This document shows, one piece after another, positions 7,234 to 16,234 of a stretch of 64,000 nt of DNA (position 1 is the stretch's first letter; each line of letters begins with the position of its first letter). The stretch is taken from positions 62,001 through 126,000 of the forward strand of contig CP128407.1 in NCBI GenBank assembly GCA_046846435.1, read 5' to 3'. The position numbers and the translations under genes were made by a program. Under the pieces are notes generated by a model, which was given only the letters and a program-made list of their open reading frames with translations, was not told the origin of the DNA and made no database searches. This DNA is from Nanosynbacter sp963524495. GTDB taxonomy: Bacteria; Patescibacteriota; Saccharimonadia; Saccharimonadales; Saccharimonadaceae.

Positions 7234-8967
7234 ATGCAAGATGCCAAGGAAGAAGTACGGGCGCGGTTGAATATTGAGGATGTGATCGGTGAGTATGTTC
7301 AGCTGAAGCGGGCGGGTCGTAATCTGAAGGGGCTGAGTCCATTCACTGATGAGCGGACGCCAAGTTTTATGGTGAGTCCGGAAAAACAGATTTGGCATGA
7401 TTTTTCTTCGGGCAAGGGCGGCGATATTTTTACGTTTGTGATGCTGGTGGAGGGAATGGATTTTCGCCAGGCGTTGGAGCATTTGGCGCGCAAGGCGGGC
7501 GTGGATTTGAGTTTGTTTTCTGGCGGTGATGGACGGACGGCCAAGCGGCGGGCGCGGGCGCGGGAAGCGTTAAAATTAGCAGCAAATTTTTATCAGCAAA
7601 ATTTGGTGAAAAATTCGGCAGCACGAGAATACGCAGTGAAAAAACGGCGGCTGAATCGGCAGACGATCGGTGATTTTGTTATCGGCTATGCGCCAGATCA
7701 GGGCGATGCGCTGACGAAGGCACTGGAGAAGCGGGGGTTTTCGCGCCGGGAGCTGGCTGACGCGGGGCTGGTTAATCGGTTTGGCGGCGACTTGTTTCGG
7801 GGGCGGATGATGGTGGCCTTGAGTGACGGCGGCGGCGAGGTGGTTGGCTTTACGGGGCGAATTATTCGCGACGATCCGCGTGCGCCAAAGTATCTGAACA
7901 CGCCACAGACATTGCTATTTGATAAATCGCGCCACATTTTTGGGCTGTATCAGGCGAAAGAGGCGATTCGTAAGAGCGACGCGGCGGTGATTGTCGAGGG
8001 GAATTTGGATGTGGTTAGCAGCCACCAAGCCGGCGTCAAAAACGTGGTGGCGACGGCGGGAACGGCGATGACCCTGCAGCATTTGAAAGCGCTGAGCCGG
8101 CTGGCAGGGCGAATTCGTTTGGCGTTTGACGGCGACCGGGCGGGCGTGAGCGCAACGGAGCGGGCAATTAATTTGGCGCAAGAAATTGGCGTGGAACTAG
8201 AGGTGGTGAGCCTGCCGGATGACGTAAAAGATCCCGATGAATTGATCCAAAAGGATGCGGCGTTATGGAAAGCGGCGGTTGAGCAGGCGCAGCCGGCGGT
8301 GGATTGGGTAATCGCTCGGCACGCCGAAATGGAAGATTTGGCGACGGCCGAAGGGAAGCGGCGATTTTCGACAACTGCATTGAGAATCGTGCGCAGCCTA
8401 AAAGACCCGGTGGAACAAGAGCATTATTTGGCGGTGATTTCTAAAGAAACTAGCGCTAGCCTCGCGGCCTTGCGGGCAAAGCTGGGCGCTGATGGATCAA
8501 CGCCGCCCGCTCAGCTTAAAAAACCAAAGATTGAAAAGGCGACTCCGAGTAAACCTCGTGACGAATTAGCGGACATCATCGTCGGTCTGGCGCTTAGTCA
8601 GCCGTCGACTCGGCGCTGGGTCGGGGCACTTGAGGTGGCAAGCTTGGACGAGCCAGCTCGAGCAGTGGTGACGGCGCTGCAGGCTGAGCCGCTACTTGAC
8701 ATAGAAAAATTACCCCGTCCCTTGCAAAAATTTGAGCAGTATGTGAAAATAGTACAGTTAAAAAGTGAACGCCGCTACATGGACTGGGAGCCGGAAGCTC
8801 TGGACAGTGAAATGGCGCGTTTGGTAAAGCAATTGATACGTAAACACCGCGACACAAAAAAACAACAATTATTAGAAGATTTGCGTGAGGCTGAGGAGCT
8901 CAGCGATGAGGCGCGGGCGCGCACCTTGCGGCAGCAGCTGAACGCACTGATTAAGGAGAATGTGTGA
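7234..8967 (+). CDS. dnaG: DNA primase with a zinc-ligand-free CHC2-like domain
   Basis: Makes RNA primers for replication. The N-terminal domain is clearly homologous to the CHC2 zinc ribbon (RTPSFMVSPEKQIWHDFSSGKGGDIFTF, in part about 45-70), but the usual ligands Cys, His, Cys, Cys are Ser, Thr, Asp and Ser (SPFT and HDFSSG), so zinc cannot be bound in the normal way. The TOPRIM catalytic core is intact: VIVEGNLDVV (about 250-259) with the catalytic Glu and FDGDRAG (about 296-302) with the Asp pair. The C-terminal helicase-binding region is present but divergent. The stop overlaps the rpoD start by 4 nt (GTGA), the classical dnaG-rpoD coupling. Confidence 0.95.
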   Translation: MQDAKEEVRARLNIEDVIGEYVQLKRAGRNLKGLSPFTDERTPSFMVSPEKQIWHDFSSGKGGDIFTFVMLVEGMDFRQALEHLARKAGVDLSLFSGGDGRTAKRRARAREALKLAANFYQQNLVKNSAAREYAVKKRRLNRQTIGDFVIGYAPDQGDALTKALEKRGFSRRELADAGLVNRFGGDLFRGRMMVALSDGGGEVVGFTGRIIRDDPRAPKYLNTPQTLLFDKSRHIFGLYQAKEAIRKSDAAVIVEGNLDVVSSHQAGVKNVVATAGTAMTLQHLKALSRLAGRIRLAFDGDRAGVSATERAINLAQEIGVELEVVSLPDDVKDPDELIQKDAALWKAAVEQAQPAVDWVIARHAEMEDLATAEGKRRFSTTALRIVRSLKDPVEQEHYLAVISKETSASLAALRAKLGADGSTPPAQLKKPKIEKATPSKPRDELADIIVGLALSQPSTRRWVGALEVASLDEPARAVVTALQAEPLLDIEKLPRPLQKFEQYVKIVQLKSERRYMDWEPEALDSEMARLVKQLIRKHRDTKKQQLLEDLREAEELSDEARARTLRQQLNALIKENV

Positions 8968-9929
8968 ACGACGACCAGCAATACACCACGACCAATGACG
9001 ATCCACTTGAGCCAGATTTGACGGCGGTACATGATGACGAGGAGATAGAAGATCTCGAGGCGTTGAGCGCTGGCCAGTATCTGGATGACATTTCGGACGA
9101 TTCGGTGCGGTTGTATCTGCGTGAGATTGGTAAAATCCCGCTATTAAGTTCGGACGAGGAAATGGAGCTGGCGCGGCGGATTATCGAGGGCGACAAGAAG
9201 GCCAAGGACAAGATGGCCGAGGCGAACATGCGTTTGGTGGTGTCGATTGCTAAGCGCTATTCGGGCCGTGGGTTGGATTTTCTGGACCTGATTCAGGAGG
9301 GAAATACTGGCTTGCTGCGCGCGGTGGAGAAATTCGATCCGGACAAGGGCTTTAAGTTTTCGACCTACGCGACGTGGTGGATTCGCCAGGCGATTACCCG
9401 GGCGATCGCTGATCAGGCGCGGACGATTCGCATCCCCGTGCATATGATTGAGACAATTAATAAGCTGGTGCGGACGCAGCGACGGCTCACCCAAGAGCTG
9501 AACCGCGAGCCGACGATGGAAGAATTGTCCAAGGAGATGGACATGGAGCCGGAAAAGATTGAATACATCAATAAAATTCGACAAGAGACGTCGAGTCTGG
9601 ATGCTGGCATCGGGCGTGATGGTGACGAGGAAGATTCGGTGCTGGGTGATTTTATCGAGGATGAAGATACGATTTCGCCAGAAGAATCAGCGACCAATCA
9701 GCTGCTGAAAGAAAAGGTCGCCGAGGTGCTGTCGAGTCTGTCCGATCGCGAGCAAAAAATTGTGCGCATGCGATTTGGGCTGGACAATGGCGGCAAAAGT
9801 CATACGCTCGAGGAAGTCGGTCAACAATTTGCTGTGACGCGCGAACGAATTCGCCAGATTGAAGCGAAGGCTTTGGCAAAGCTGAGGAAGCACAAAGACG
9901 CTAAAAAGTTATATGAGTATTTGAGCTAA
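8964..9929 (+). CDS. rpoD: Primary sigma factor, sigma-70 family
   Basis: 321 aa, short because region 1.1 is missing. Region 1.2 (DSVRLYLREIGKIPLLSSDE), region 2 with the -10 melting/recognition stretch (GLDFLDLIQEGNTGLLRAVEKFD and FSTYATWWIRQAITRAIADQ), region 3 and region 4 HTH (HTLEEVGQQFAVTRERIRQIE) are all present. It should recognise the TGn-TATAAT promoters seen throughout the window. Start is GTG with SD AAGGAG at 8953-8958, overlapping the dnaG stop. Confidence 0.95.
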   Translation: MNDDQQYTTTNDDPLEPDLTAVHDDEEIEDLEALSAGQYLDDISDDSVRLYLREIGKIPLLSSDEEMELARRIIEGDKKAKDKMAEANMRLVVSIAKRYSGRGLDFLDLIQEGNTGLLRAVEKFDPDKGFKFSTYATWWIRQAITRAIADQARTIRIPVHMIETINKLVRTQRRLTQELNREPTMEELSKEMDMEPEKIEYINKIRQETSSLDAGIGRDGDEEDSVLGDFIEDEDTISPEESATNQLLKEKVAEVLSSLSDREQKIVRMRFGLDNGGKSHTLEEVGQQFAVTRERIRQIEAKALAKLRKHKDAKKLYEYLS

Positions 9930-9943
9930 ATGAGCAAGCAATA

Positions 9944-9985
9944 ATCAAAAAAGCCAGGCGGATGTGTGTGCCCGGCTTTTTTGAT
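9944..9985. terminator. Bidirectional terminator between rpoD and the kinase-like gene
   Basis: ATCAAAAAAGCC (9944-9955) pairs with GGCTTTTTTGAT (9974-9985); T-run on both strands, serving the two convergent genes. Confidence 0.85.
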
Positions 9986-9994
9986 GCGTTGTGT

Positions 9995-10588
9995 TTAGCA
10001 CTGCTCAGGTGCTTTACAAAAATGTTCGTGGTGAGTGACGGCCTCCAGCTGTGTATATAGTTCGTCCAGTCCGCGGTCGTTCATCACGAAATAGTCAGCA
10101 ATGGTGATTGGTCCGCCTTTTTCTAGATTTTCAATTTCCGACCAATCGCGCTGGTCAACTTCGCGCGGCTGCATCGGCCGCTCGGGGCGTTTGGCCATGC
10201 GTTGATAGCGCAGGTGTTTTGGTGTGACGACGGCGATGACAGACATCTGGCCAGGGAATTCGTGCTTGAGGATTTTGTATTCGCTCCAGGTATACAAACC
10301 GTCCAGGACGATCAGTTTTTGACCAGCGTCAATCAAGTCATGCGCGGATTTAATGACGCGCTTGACCACGAAATCTTTGCCTTCGCGACGGCGAATTTCC
10401 TCGCGGAATTTTTGCTGATTATCCCACGTTGGTTCGATGCCGGCTTCTTCCATGGCTTTGTAGATGATGCCGCCAAAGTAAATTTTTGGAATGCCCTTTT
10501 TGGTAAAATATTCGACCGCCGAACTTTTGCCGCTACCAGCTAGACCGACCAGGGCGATGATTTTGCAGCTATGTTCGCTTGTACTCAT
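9995..10588 (-). CDS. P-loop kinase-like protein, dephospho-CoA-kinase/NMP-kinase type
   Basis: 197 aa. Walker A GLAGSGKSSA (about 15-24), a lid-like basic stretch (RMAKRPERPM) and an overall order like CoaE or the archaeal UPF0200 kinase-like proteins; the segment LIVLDGLYTW is a probable Walker B strand. Substrate cannot be assigned: canonical CoaE residues are not clear, and the C-terminus is His/Cys-rich. A TACAAT -10 (complement of 10596-10601) lies seven bases before the ATG, with no SD. Confidence 0.6.
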   Translation of the reverse strand: MSTSEHSCKIIALVGLAGSGKSSAVEYFTKKGIPKIYFGGIIYKAMEEAGIEPTWDNQQKFREEIRRREGKDFVVKRVIKSAHDLIDAGQKLIVLDGLYTWSEYKILKHEFPGQMSVIAVVTPKHLRYQRMAKRPERPMQPREVDQRDWSEIENLEKGGPITIADYFVMNDRGLDELYTQLEAVTHHEHFCKAPEQC

Positions 10589-10699
10589 GGGGATTATTGT
10601 AACAACTTCTTAGCCGGTTGGCAAACGGGTGTAGCTATTGGTCGGCTACACTGATCTTTTATGAGCTGCTCGTCGCCTGCCGGATCATTAATTAGTTGA

Positions 10700-10978
10700 C
10701 TATTTAGATCCCTGAGGATCTTTAAGATCATGAAGGTCGTTCGTGTACACGGCTTGCTCTGCGGCTGCCAGCCTAGCAGCATTTTGATCTACATGGGTGG
10801 GCTGCATCAAATCTTCGATATCGACACCATCAAGGCTGTCCTTGCGTTTCTTTGTATATTGACCGTCTGGTTGGGCAGCCTCCAGGGCAACCTTGCCAAG
10901 ATCTTGAGACAAACCTTTCGTGCGATCTCCGGTTTCTATTGTTTGTCTTTGTGGTAATGTATCTTTACTATCTTCCAT
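10700..10978 (-). CDS. Small charged hypothetical protein
   Basis: 92 aa, acidic and Gln/Asp-rich, no membrane segment, no recognised domain. The ATG at 10978 is preferred to an upstream codon because the extra residues would be encoded inside the divergent promoter region. It ends in NDLHDLKDPQGSK. Real-gene status is supported only by its length and position, divergent from polA. Confidence 0.4.
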   Translation of the reverse strand: MEDSKDTLPQRQTIETGDRTKGLSQDLGKVALEAAQPDGQYTKKRKDSLDGVDIEDLMQPTHVDQNAARLAAAEQAVYTNDLHDLKDPQGSK

Positions 10979-11068
10979 GGTAATTATTCTAGCATATAAT
11001 TTAACTTTTTGCAAGTATATACGGTAAGCCTTATGAGGCTAGGGCTAGACTTTGATATAATTACATAT

Positions 11069-13603
11069 ATGAAACGTTTGGCGGTCATCGACGGAAAATC
11101 AGTGTTTTACCGAGGGTATTATGCTATGCCGGGGCTGAGTACGGCGGATGGTACGCCGACGGGTGGGGTGTATGGATTTGTGAGCTTGGCAATTGAGCTG
11201 ATCAAAAAATTAGAGCCAGACTACGTGGCGGTGGCGTGGGACAAGCGCGGCACTAATATCCGCAAGCGGCGGGAATTATACCCAGAATACAAGGCGGGCC
11301 GCAAACCGGCACCCGATGATTTTTATCAGCAAATTCCGATTTTGATGGAACTGCTGGATGCGTTCGGCTGGCCGCTGTATGAGCTGGATGACTATGAGGC
11401 GGACGATATCATGGGTGCGTTTGCCAGGCAAGCGGAGGCGCGCGGCGTGCAGACGTGTCTGCTGACGTCGGATTTGGATGCACTGCAATTAGTGTCGCCT
11501 CTCACTAAAGTGTACGCCATGAAAAACGGCCTGAGGAACATCGAGGAATTTACGGCGGAATATTTTGAACAAAAATATGGTATTCGGACGGATCAGTTTT
11601 TGGATTTGAAGGCGCTGAAGGGTGATTCCAGCGACAATTTGCCGGGTGTGCCGGGTGTTGGTGAAAAGACAGCGGTGAAATTATTGCAAGCATATGACAC
11701 GCTGGACGGCGTGTATGCACACGTGGATGAACAAAAAGGTGCTCTAAGGACAAAGCTGGAGAGCGGCCGTGAGTCGGCGTATTTGACCAAGCAAGTGGCA
11801 GAAATCTGGACGGACGCGCCAGTGGAACTGGACTGGGAAGTGGCGGATGTTAACGACTGCGATTTTGCGCGGGTGGCGGAGATTTTGCGGAAATTGGAGT
11901 TCCATTCGCTGATTGGGCGATTGCCGCGAACAATGCAGGCGGTGGATGAGGTAGTAGAGACGGTGGAACTGGAATTGCCGCGCGTCGAAGATTTGCCGGC
12001 TGAGCCGCTGTTTGAGGCGGAAAATATTATCTATATTGACCCCTTAGAGCCGGACACGGTGTATATTAATTCCAAGCCTGGCGTGGCGTGGCGCGCAAAG
12101 GTTAGTGAAATTGGCTGGTCGGTTTGGCAGATGTTGGCGCAGGGCGTGGTGATCGCGGCGGACGTCAAGGTGCTATATCACGCGCTGGATACTCACGGTG
12201 TGACGGTGCGGTTTCATGAGGTGTGGGATGTTGGGCAGGCGGCGTTTCTGATTGATCCGCTGAGGCGTGACCGTAGTGTGGCGGCGCTGGCGGGAGATTT
12301 TTCTGAGGATAATTCCCCAGAGCGGCAGTTGGCACGACTACGCCAAATATATCGCCAGCAACAGGATTATATGGCGGCGCATCAGCAGATTGCCAGGGTG
12401 CTTCGCGAGTTTGATTTTCCAGTGATTTGGCCACTGTTTCAGATGGAGAAACGCGGCATGAAGCTGGATACGGCGCTGCTTGAACAGATGGGCGAGGAGC
12501 TGAGGGCGGAGGTGAGCCAGCTTGAACAACAAATGTATGCGATGGCCGGGCGCGAGTTCAATGCTGCTAGTCCAGCGCAGCTGTCCGAGGTGTTATTTAC
12601 CAAGTTGCAGCTGCCGACGACCGGTATCAAAAAAGGTAAAACGGGCTATTCAACGGGACAGAAAGAGCTGGATAAGCTGCGCGGGCGACACCCGATTATT
12701 GAGCTGATTGAGCGGTACCGGGAGCTGACTAAACTAATCAGTACCTACATTGAAGCGCTGCCGAAATTGGTGGCCGAGGACGGGCGGATTCACACCACGT
12801 TTAATCAAGACGTCACCAGCACTGGGCGGCTGAGCAGCACAAATCCTAACCTACAGAACATTCCGGTGCGAACGGAATTGGGTCGGAAAATTCGCCAGGC
12901 ATTTGTGCCGAGCCAGGGTAAGGTCTTCGTTGGCGCGGATTATTCGCAATTTGAACTGCGACTGGCGGCGGTGCTGGCGGGCGATGAGCAGCTGATTGAC
13001 GATTTTAATAGCGATGTTGATATTCATACCAAGACGGCGGCCGAGACCTACGGCGTGCCGATGGAGCAGGTGACGAAAGCACAGCGGCGTGCGGCCAAGG
13101 TAATCAACTTTGGGGTGCTATATGGTATGAGCCCGCACGGCTTGGCGGCGGCTACCGGCATGACGTTCACTGAGGCAAAACAGTTTATTGAACACTATTT
13201 TGCGGTGCGCCAGCCAATCCGCCATTATTTGGATACAATTTTAGTTCAAGCGCGCGAACAAGGTTTTGTCGAGACCTATTTTGGCCGGCGGCGGCCAACG
13301 CCAGATATTAAGTCGAGTAATTTTATGGTGCGTTCGGCGGCCGAGCGGGCGGCGATGAACATGCCGATTCAGGGTACGGAAGCGGATTTGATGAAACTGG
13401 CGATGATTCGGCTGGAGGACAAACTGGCTGGGTTAGCCGAGCCAGTCCTGCAGGTTCACGACTCGATTTTAGTGGAGTGCCGGGCAACAGATGCCGAGCA
13501 AGTCGGCGAAATGATGCGTGCGGAAATGGAAAGTATTTGTCCGGAACTGCCGATTGCGCTAAAAGTGGACGTCGGCGTGGGACTACACTGGGACGAGGTG
13601 TAG
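11069..13603 (+). CDS. polA: DNA polymerase I, proofreading domain degenerate
   Basis: 844 aa. N-terminal 5'-3' exonuclease (FEN-type) with DYEADD (about 110-115), SDLDALQLV and GDSSDNLPGVPGVGEKTA; central domain with the shape of a 3'-5' exonuclease but lacking the DxE motif (IYIDPLEPDT instead of FDTET), so no proofreading is expected; C-terminal polymerase with motif A DYSQFELRLAA, motif B RRAAKVINFGVLYG and motif C QVHDSILVE. It fills gaps and removes Okazaki primers. Start at 11069 is fixed by TGa-TATAAT (11053-11061) seven bases upstream; an in-frame upstream codon would precede the promoter. Confidence 0.96.
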   Translation: MKRLAVIDGKSVFYRGYYAMPGLSTADGTPTGGVYGFVSLAIELIKKLEPDYVAVAWDKRGTNIRKRRELYPEYKAGRKPAPDDFYQQIPILMELLDAFGWPLYELDDYEADDIMGAFARQAEARGVQTCLLTSDLDALQLVSPLTKVYAMKNGLRNIEEFTAEYFEQKYGIRTDQFLDLKALKGDSSDNLPGVPGVGEKTAVKLLQAYDTLDGVYAHVDEQKGALRTKLESGRESAYLTKQVAEIWTDAPVELDWEVADVNDCDFARVAEILRKLEFHSLIGRLPRTMQAVDEVVETVELELPRVEDLPAEPLFEAENIIYIDPLEPDTVYINSKPGVAWRAKVSEIGWSVWQMLAQGVVIAADVKVLYHALDTHGVTVRFHEVWDVGQAAFLIDPLRRDRSVAALAGDFSEDNSPERQLARLRQIYRQQQDYMAAHQQIARVLREFDFPVIWPLFQMEKRGMKLDTALLEQMGEELRAEVSQLEQQMYAMAGREFNAASPAQLSEVLFTKLQLPTTGIKKGKTGYSTGQKELDKLRGRHPIIELIERYRELTKLISTYIEALPKLVAEDGRIHTTFNQDVTSTGRLSSTNPNLQNIPVRTELGRKIRQAFVPSQGKVFVGADYSQFELRLAAVLAGDEQLIDDFNSDVDIHTKTAAETYGVPMEQVTKAQRRAAKVINFGVLYGMSPHGLAAATGMTFTEAKQFIEHYFAVRQPIRHYLDTILVQAREQGFVETYFGRRRPTPDIKSSNFMVRSAAERAAMNMPIQGTEADLMKLAMIRLEDKLAGLAEPVLQVHDSILVECRATDAEQVGEMMRAEMESICPELPIALKVDVGVGLHWDEV

Positions 13604-13649
13604 CCGGGGCGGTGAGTGCAAAACTGACAGAATATGGTATAATCAACCC

Positions 13650-14297
13650 ATGAGGCGTACGTATAATTCTTTTAGTTCCTTTTCTCGGTTTGTGCCGATT
13701 TTACTAGTCATTATTATCACCATCGTGACAATCGTCGCGATTATCAGTATCAGCCGGTCGATATTTGGTGGCGACGAGCAAAAACAGCAGCAGGAGACGA
13801 CTGAGCAGAAAAAAAGCGACCTGCTACAAACCGACGAGAGCCGAGCGGTCAGGCTGACAGTGCGTGGCCCGATTGTCGCTAATGAGAAATTCCGTTCGTA
13901 TCAAATAACTATTGCGCCGTCGTCGCGGGTGATGACGACGTATGAAGGCTATGTCGAGAAGCAGCTGAACACCAAGCAGCTGAATAATAACGCCAAGGCT
14001 TATGAAGAGTTGGTGTACGCACTGGACAAGCGCAAGATGATGGAAGGGCGACAGCTGAGCGATGAGCAAAATGACCTGCGCGGTATTTGTGCAACTGGCA
14101 AGGTGTACAAATTTGAATTGTTGATGAATGGAACATCGATCAAGGCGCTGTGGACGTCGGATTGTAGTGGTTCTAAAGGCTCGGCGGTTGCTAATGTCGA
14201 GGAAATCGTCGATATGTTTATCAAGCAAATCCCTGACGGTAGCAAAATGGCCACCTCTATCGGGCTGTACCAGCGGGATACGCTGTTCAAGTTTTAG
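13650..14297 (+). CDS. Membrane-anchored protein of unknown function
   Basis: 215 aa. One N-terminal hydrophobic helix (FVPILLVIIITIVTIVAIIS, about 15-34) then a ~170-residue extracytoplasmic domain with two Cys (RGICATGK and TSDCSG) that could form a disulfide. No lipobox. TGg-TATAAT at 13635-13643 sits six bases before the ATG. Located between polA and mutM, but nothing links it to DNA repair. Confidence 0.6.
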   Translation: MRRTYNSFSSFSRFVPILLVIIITIVTIVAIISISRSIFGGDEQKQQQETTEQKKSDLLQTDESRAVRLTVRGPIVANEKFRSYQITIAPSSRVMTTYEGYVEKQLNTKQLNNNAKAYEELVYALDKRKMMEGRQLSDEQNDLRGICATGKVYKFELLMNGTSIKALWTSDCSGSKGSAVANVEEIVDMFIKQIPDGSKMATSIGLYQRDTLFKF

Positions 14298-14306
14298 GAG
14301 CGTCTT

Positions 14307-15275
14307 ATGCCGGAACTTCCCGAAGTCGAGACGGTTCGCCGCGGATTGGCGGAGCTACTGCCAGGCCGAGTGGTGGCACGAACGGCGGTGTTTGATTCGC
14401 CAAAAAGCTTTCCGAATGCGCCGGCTGATGTTGAACAATTTTTATATGGTGCGCGCGTGACGGCGGTGCGGCGGCGGGCAAAGGTGCTGATGATTGATTT
14501 GGATACGCATTATTCGCTGGTGGTGCATTTGAAGATGACGGGGCAGCTAGTTTTTCGCCAAAGCTCTCGTCATAGCGCTCGGGTATCCCCAAAAAAATCT
14601 CGGGGCCCACGTAAAGTTGCCCACAATTTTTCTGCGGATACCGCTCGCGAGATCGACGACTTTGCTGGCGGCCATCCGAACGATAGCTTGATTGGCGAGC
14701 TGCCAGATCGGTCGACGCGGGTGCAGATTGATTTTGTGGATGGGTCACGGCTGTTTTTTAACGATCAGCGCAAATTTGGCTGGGTGAAGTTGCTGCCGAC
14801 TGATGAGGTGAAAAATTTGCCGTTCATGCAAAAAGTTGGGCCGGAGCCGCTTGATCCTCAGACGCGCGCCGAGGATTTCATCCAGCGGATTCGTCGCCGC
14901 CAAAATTCGATGATCAAGCCAGCGTTTCTTGACCAGGCGGTGATCGCTGGGGTTGGTAACATTTACGCTGACGAGGCATTGTGGGCGGCACGTCTTCATC
15001 CGCAAACGCGGGTGAAAAATGTCAGTGATCAGCAGCTGAATACATTATTTACTGAGCTACGGCGCATCTTGCAACTCAGTATTGATCAGGGCGGCTCGAC
15101 TGATAAAAATTACGTTGATGCCGAGGGTCGAAGGGGGAATTATCTGACATTTGCTCATGTGTTTCGCCGCGAAGGCCAGGCTTGCCATCGCCACCCTGAC
15201 CAAGAGGTCATTAAGCTAAAAGTCGGCGGTCGCGGTACGCATATTTGTCCGGCTTGTCAGGCGGAAGTTACATGA
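14307..15275 (+). CDS. mutM: Formamidopyrimidine-DNA glycosylase with internal insert
   Basis: Bifunctional base-excision repair glycosylase/AP lyase for oxidised purines. The catalytic N-terminus PELPEVETVRRGL (Pro2, Glu3) is intact, as are the H2TH helix region (DQAVIAGVGNIYADEALW) and C-terminal zinc finger (VGGRGTHICPACQ). In the finger, the second Cys is His (CHRH), still a possible zinc ligand. Residues about 84-119 (14556-14663) form an extra Ser/Arg/Lys-rich segment not needed for the fold, with C-rich base use and flanking inverted repeats. 322 aa against the usual ~270-290. Overlaps holA by 4 nt. Confidence 0.95.
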   Translation: MPELPEVETVRRGLAELLPGRVVARTAVFDSPKSFPNAPADVEQFLYGARVTAVRRRAKVLMIDLDTHYSLVVHLKMTGQLVFRQSSRHSARVSPKKSRGPRKVAHNFSADTAREIDDFAGGHPNDSLIGELPDRSTRVQIDFVDGSRLFFNDQRKFGWVKLLPTDEVKNLPFMQKVGPEPLDPQTRAEDFIQRIRRRQNSMIKPAFLDQAVIAGVGNIYADEALWAARLHPQTRVKNVSDQQLNTLFTELRRILQLSIDQGGSTDKNYVDAEGRRGNYLTFAHVFRREGQACHRHPDQEVIKLKVGGRGTHICPACQAEVT

Positions 15276-16183
15276 TCTATCTCCTCCACGGCGACAACGA
15301 ATTTGAGAAACGGGCGGCGCTTGCGGCGCTGGTTGGTGATATGGAGGTGGTGCGGCGTGACGGTGAAGAACTGACGGCCGCCGAGGTCTGTGAGGTGGTG
15401 ATGGGGCAGAGCCTGTTCACGCTAGAGCAGGCGGTGGTCATTACTGATGCGAGTCAGAATGTGGCTCTGTGGCGTGAGTTGCCGGAGCTACTAGGTGATA
15501 CGGCGACCACGGTTGTCCTTCTGGAGACGAAGCTTGATAAGCGTACAAAAACGTATAAGTGGCTGAAAAGTCATGCCGAGGTAAGGGAATACGCTTATTT
15601 CACTGAACGCCAAAAGCCGCAGCTGAGCACGTGGTGTGTTGAGCGAGCCAAGGTGCATGGGGCAGTATTGACAGCGGCGCAGGCGACGGCACTGATTGAT
15701 CGGTTGGGGTTTGATCAGCTACGGCTTGACCTGGTGTTGCAGCAGTTGGCCCTGGCTGGCGAACTGAATGATGAGTTAATTAATGCACTGGTGCCGCTAG
15801 CTCCGGCTGAAAGTGCGTTTGAGTTGTTTGCGGCAATGCTGGATGGCGACCGGGGGAAAGTGCGCGCGATCATTGCCTATCTCGAGGCGGAGAACGGTGA
15901 TGATGGGGCGTACCAGACGCTGGGGCTATTGGTCTCACAGTTGGTGCAGCTGAACGCGCTGGTGCTATCTGGCGGTGACACGGGGGCGGTGGCTCGTGAT
16001 TTTGCGGCCCATCCGTATGCGCTGCGAAAGGTAGCGCCGTATGCAGCGCGGACGACACCGGCGCAACTTGCGGTAATTAACTCTGCCTTAGCGCAGGCTG
16101 ATGAACAGATGAAAACGACCCGCGTGTCGCCGTGGCTATTGGTCGAGGCGGCGCTGATTGATATTGCCAGGCATATAACATAG
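15272..16183 (+). CDS. holA: DNA polymerase III delta subunit
   Basis: 303 aa clamp-loader subunit. MIYLLHGDNEFEKRAALAAL is the HolA start, with a degraded P-loop, followed by TLEQAVVITDAS and the alpha-helical domain III (ESAFELFAAMLDGDRGKVRAII, QLVQLNALV). The ATG at 15272 overlaps the mutM stop (ATGA); longer in-frame starts within mutM are rejected because the family begins at this Met. Confidence 0.88.
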   Translation: MIYLLHGDNEFEKRAALAALVGDMEVVRRDGEELTAAEVCEVVMGQSLFTLEQAVVITDASQNVALWRELPELLGDTATTVVLLETKLDKRTKTYKWLKSHAEVREYAYFTERQKPQLSTWCVERAKVHGAVLTAAQATALIDRLGFDQLRLDLVLQQLALAGELNDELINALVPLAPAESAFELFAAMLDGDRGKVRAIIAYLEAENGDDGAYQTLGLLVSQLVQLNALVLSGGDTGAVARDFAAHPYALRKVAPYAARTTPAQLAVINSALAQADEQMKTTRVSPWLLVEAALIDIARHIT

Positions 16184-16186
16184 TAA

Positions 16187-16214
16187 AATACTCCCGCCAA
16201 CTGACGGGAGTATT
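16187..16214. terminator. Terminator between holA and rpsT
   Basis: Perfect 10-bp stem AATACTCCCG/CGGGAGTATT with an 8-nt loop, between convergent genes; weak T-rich follow-up (GTTTAT). Confidence 0.75.
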
Positions 16215-16234
16215 GTTTATGCAAACGTGAATGG

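Noticed and set aside
10202..10543. 113-codon + strand frame inside the kinase-like gene
   Set aside because: The minus-strand frame has a P-loop and its own promoter; this one has no motif.
10594..10782. 62-codon minus-strand frame next to the small hypothetical gene
   Set aside because: Overlaps the better supported 10700-10978 frame, no start signal and no coding character.
14305..14748. 147-codon open frame on the minus strand opposite mutM
   Set aside because: Lies entirely over mutM, whose frame has full family motifs; part of the protein-like look comes from the odd insert.
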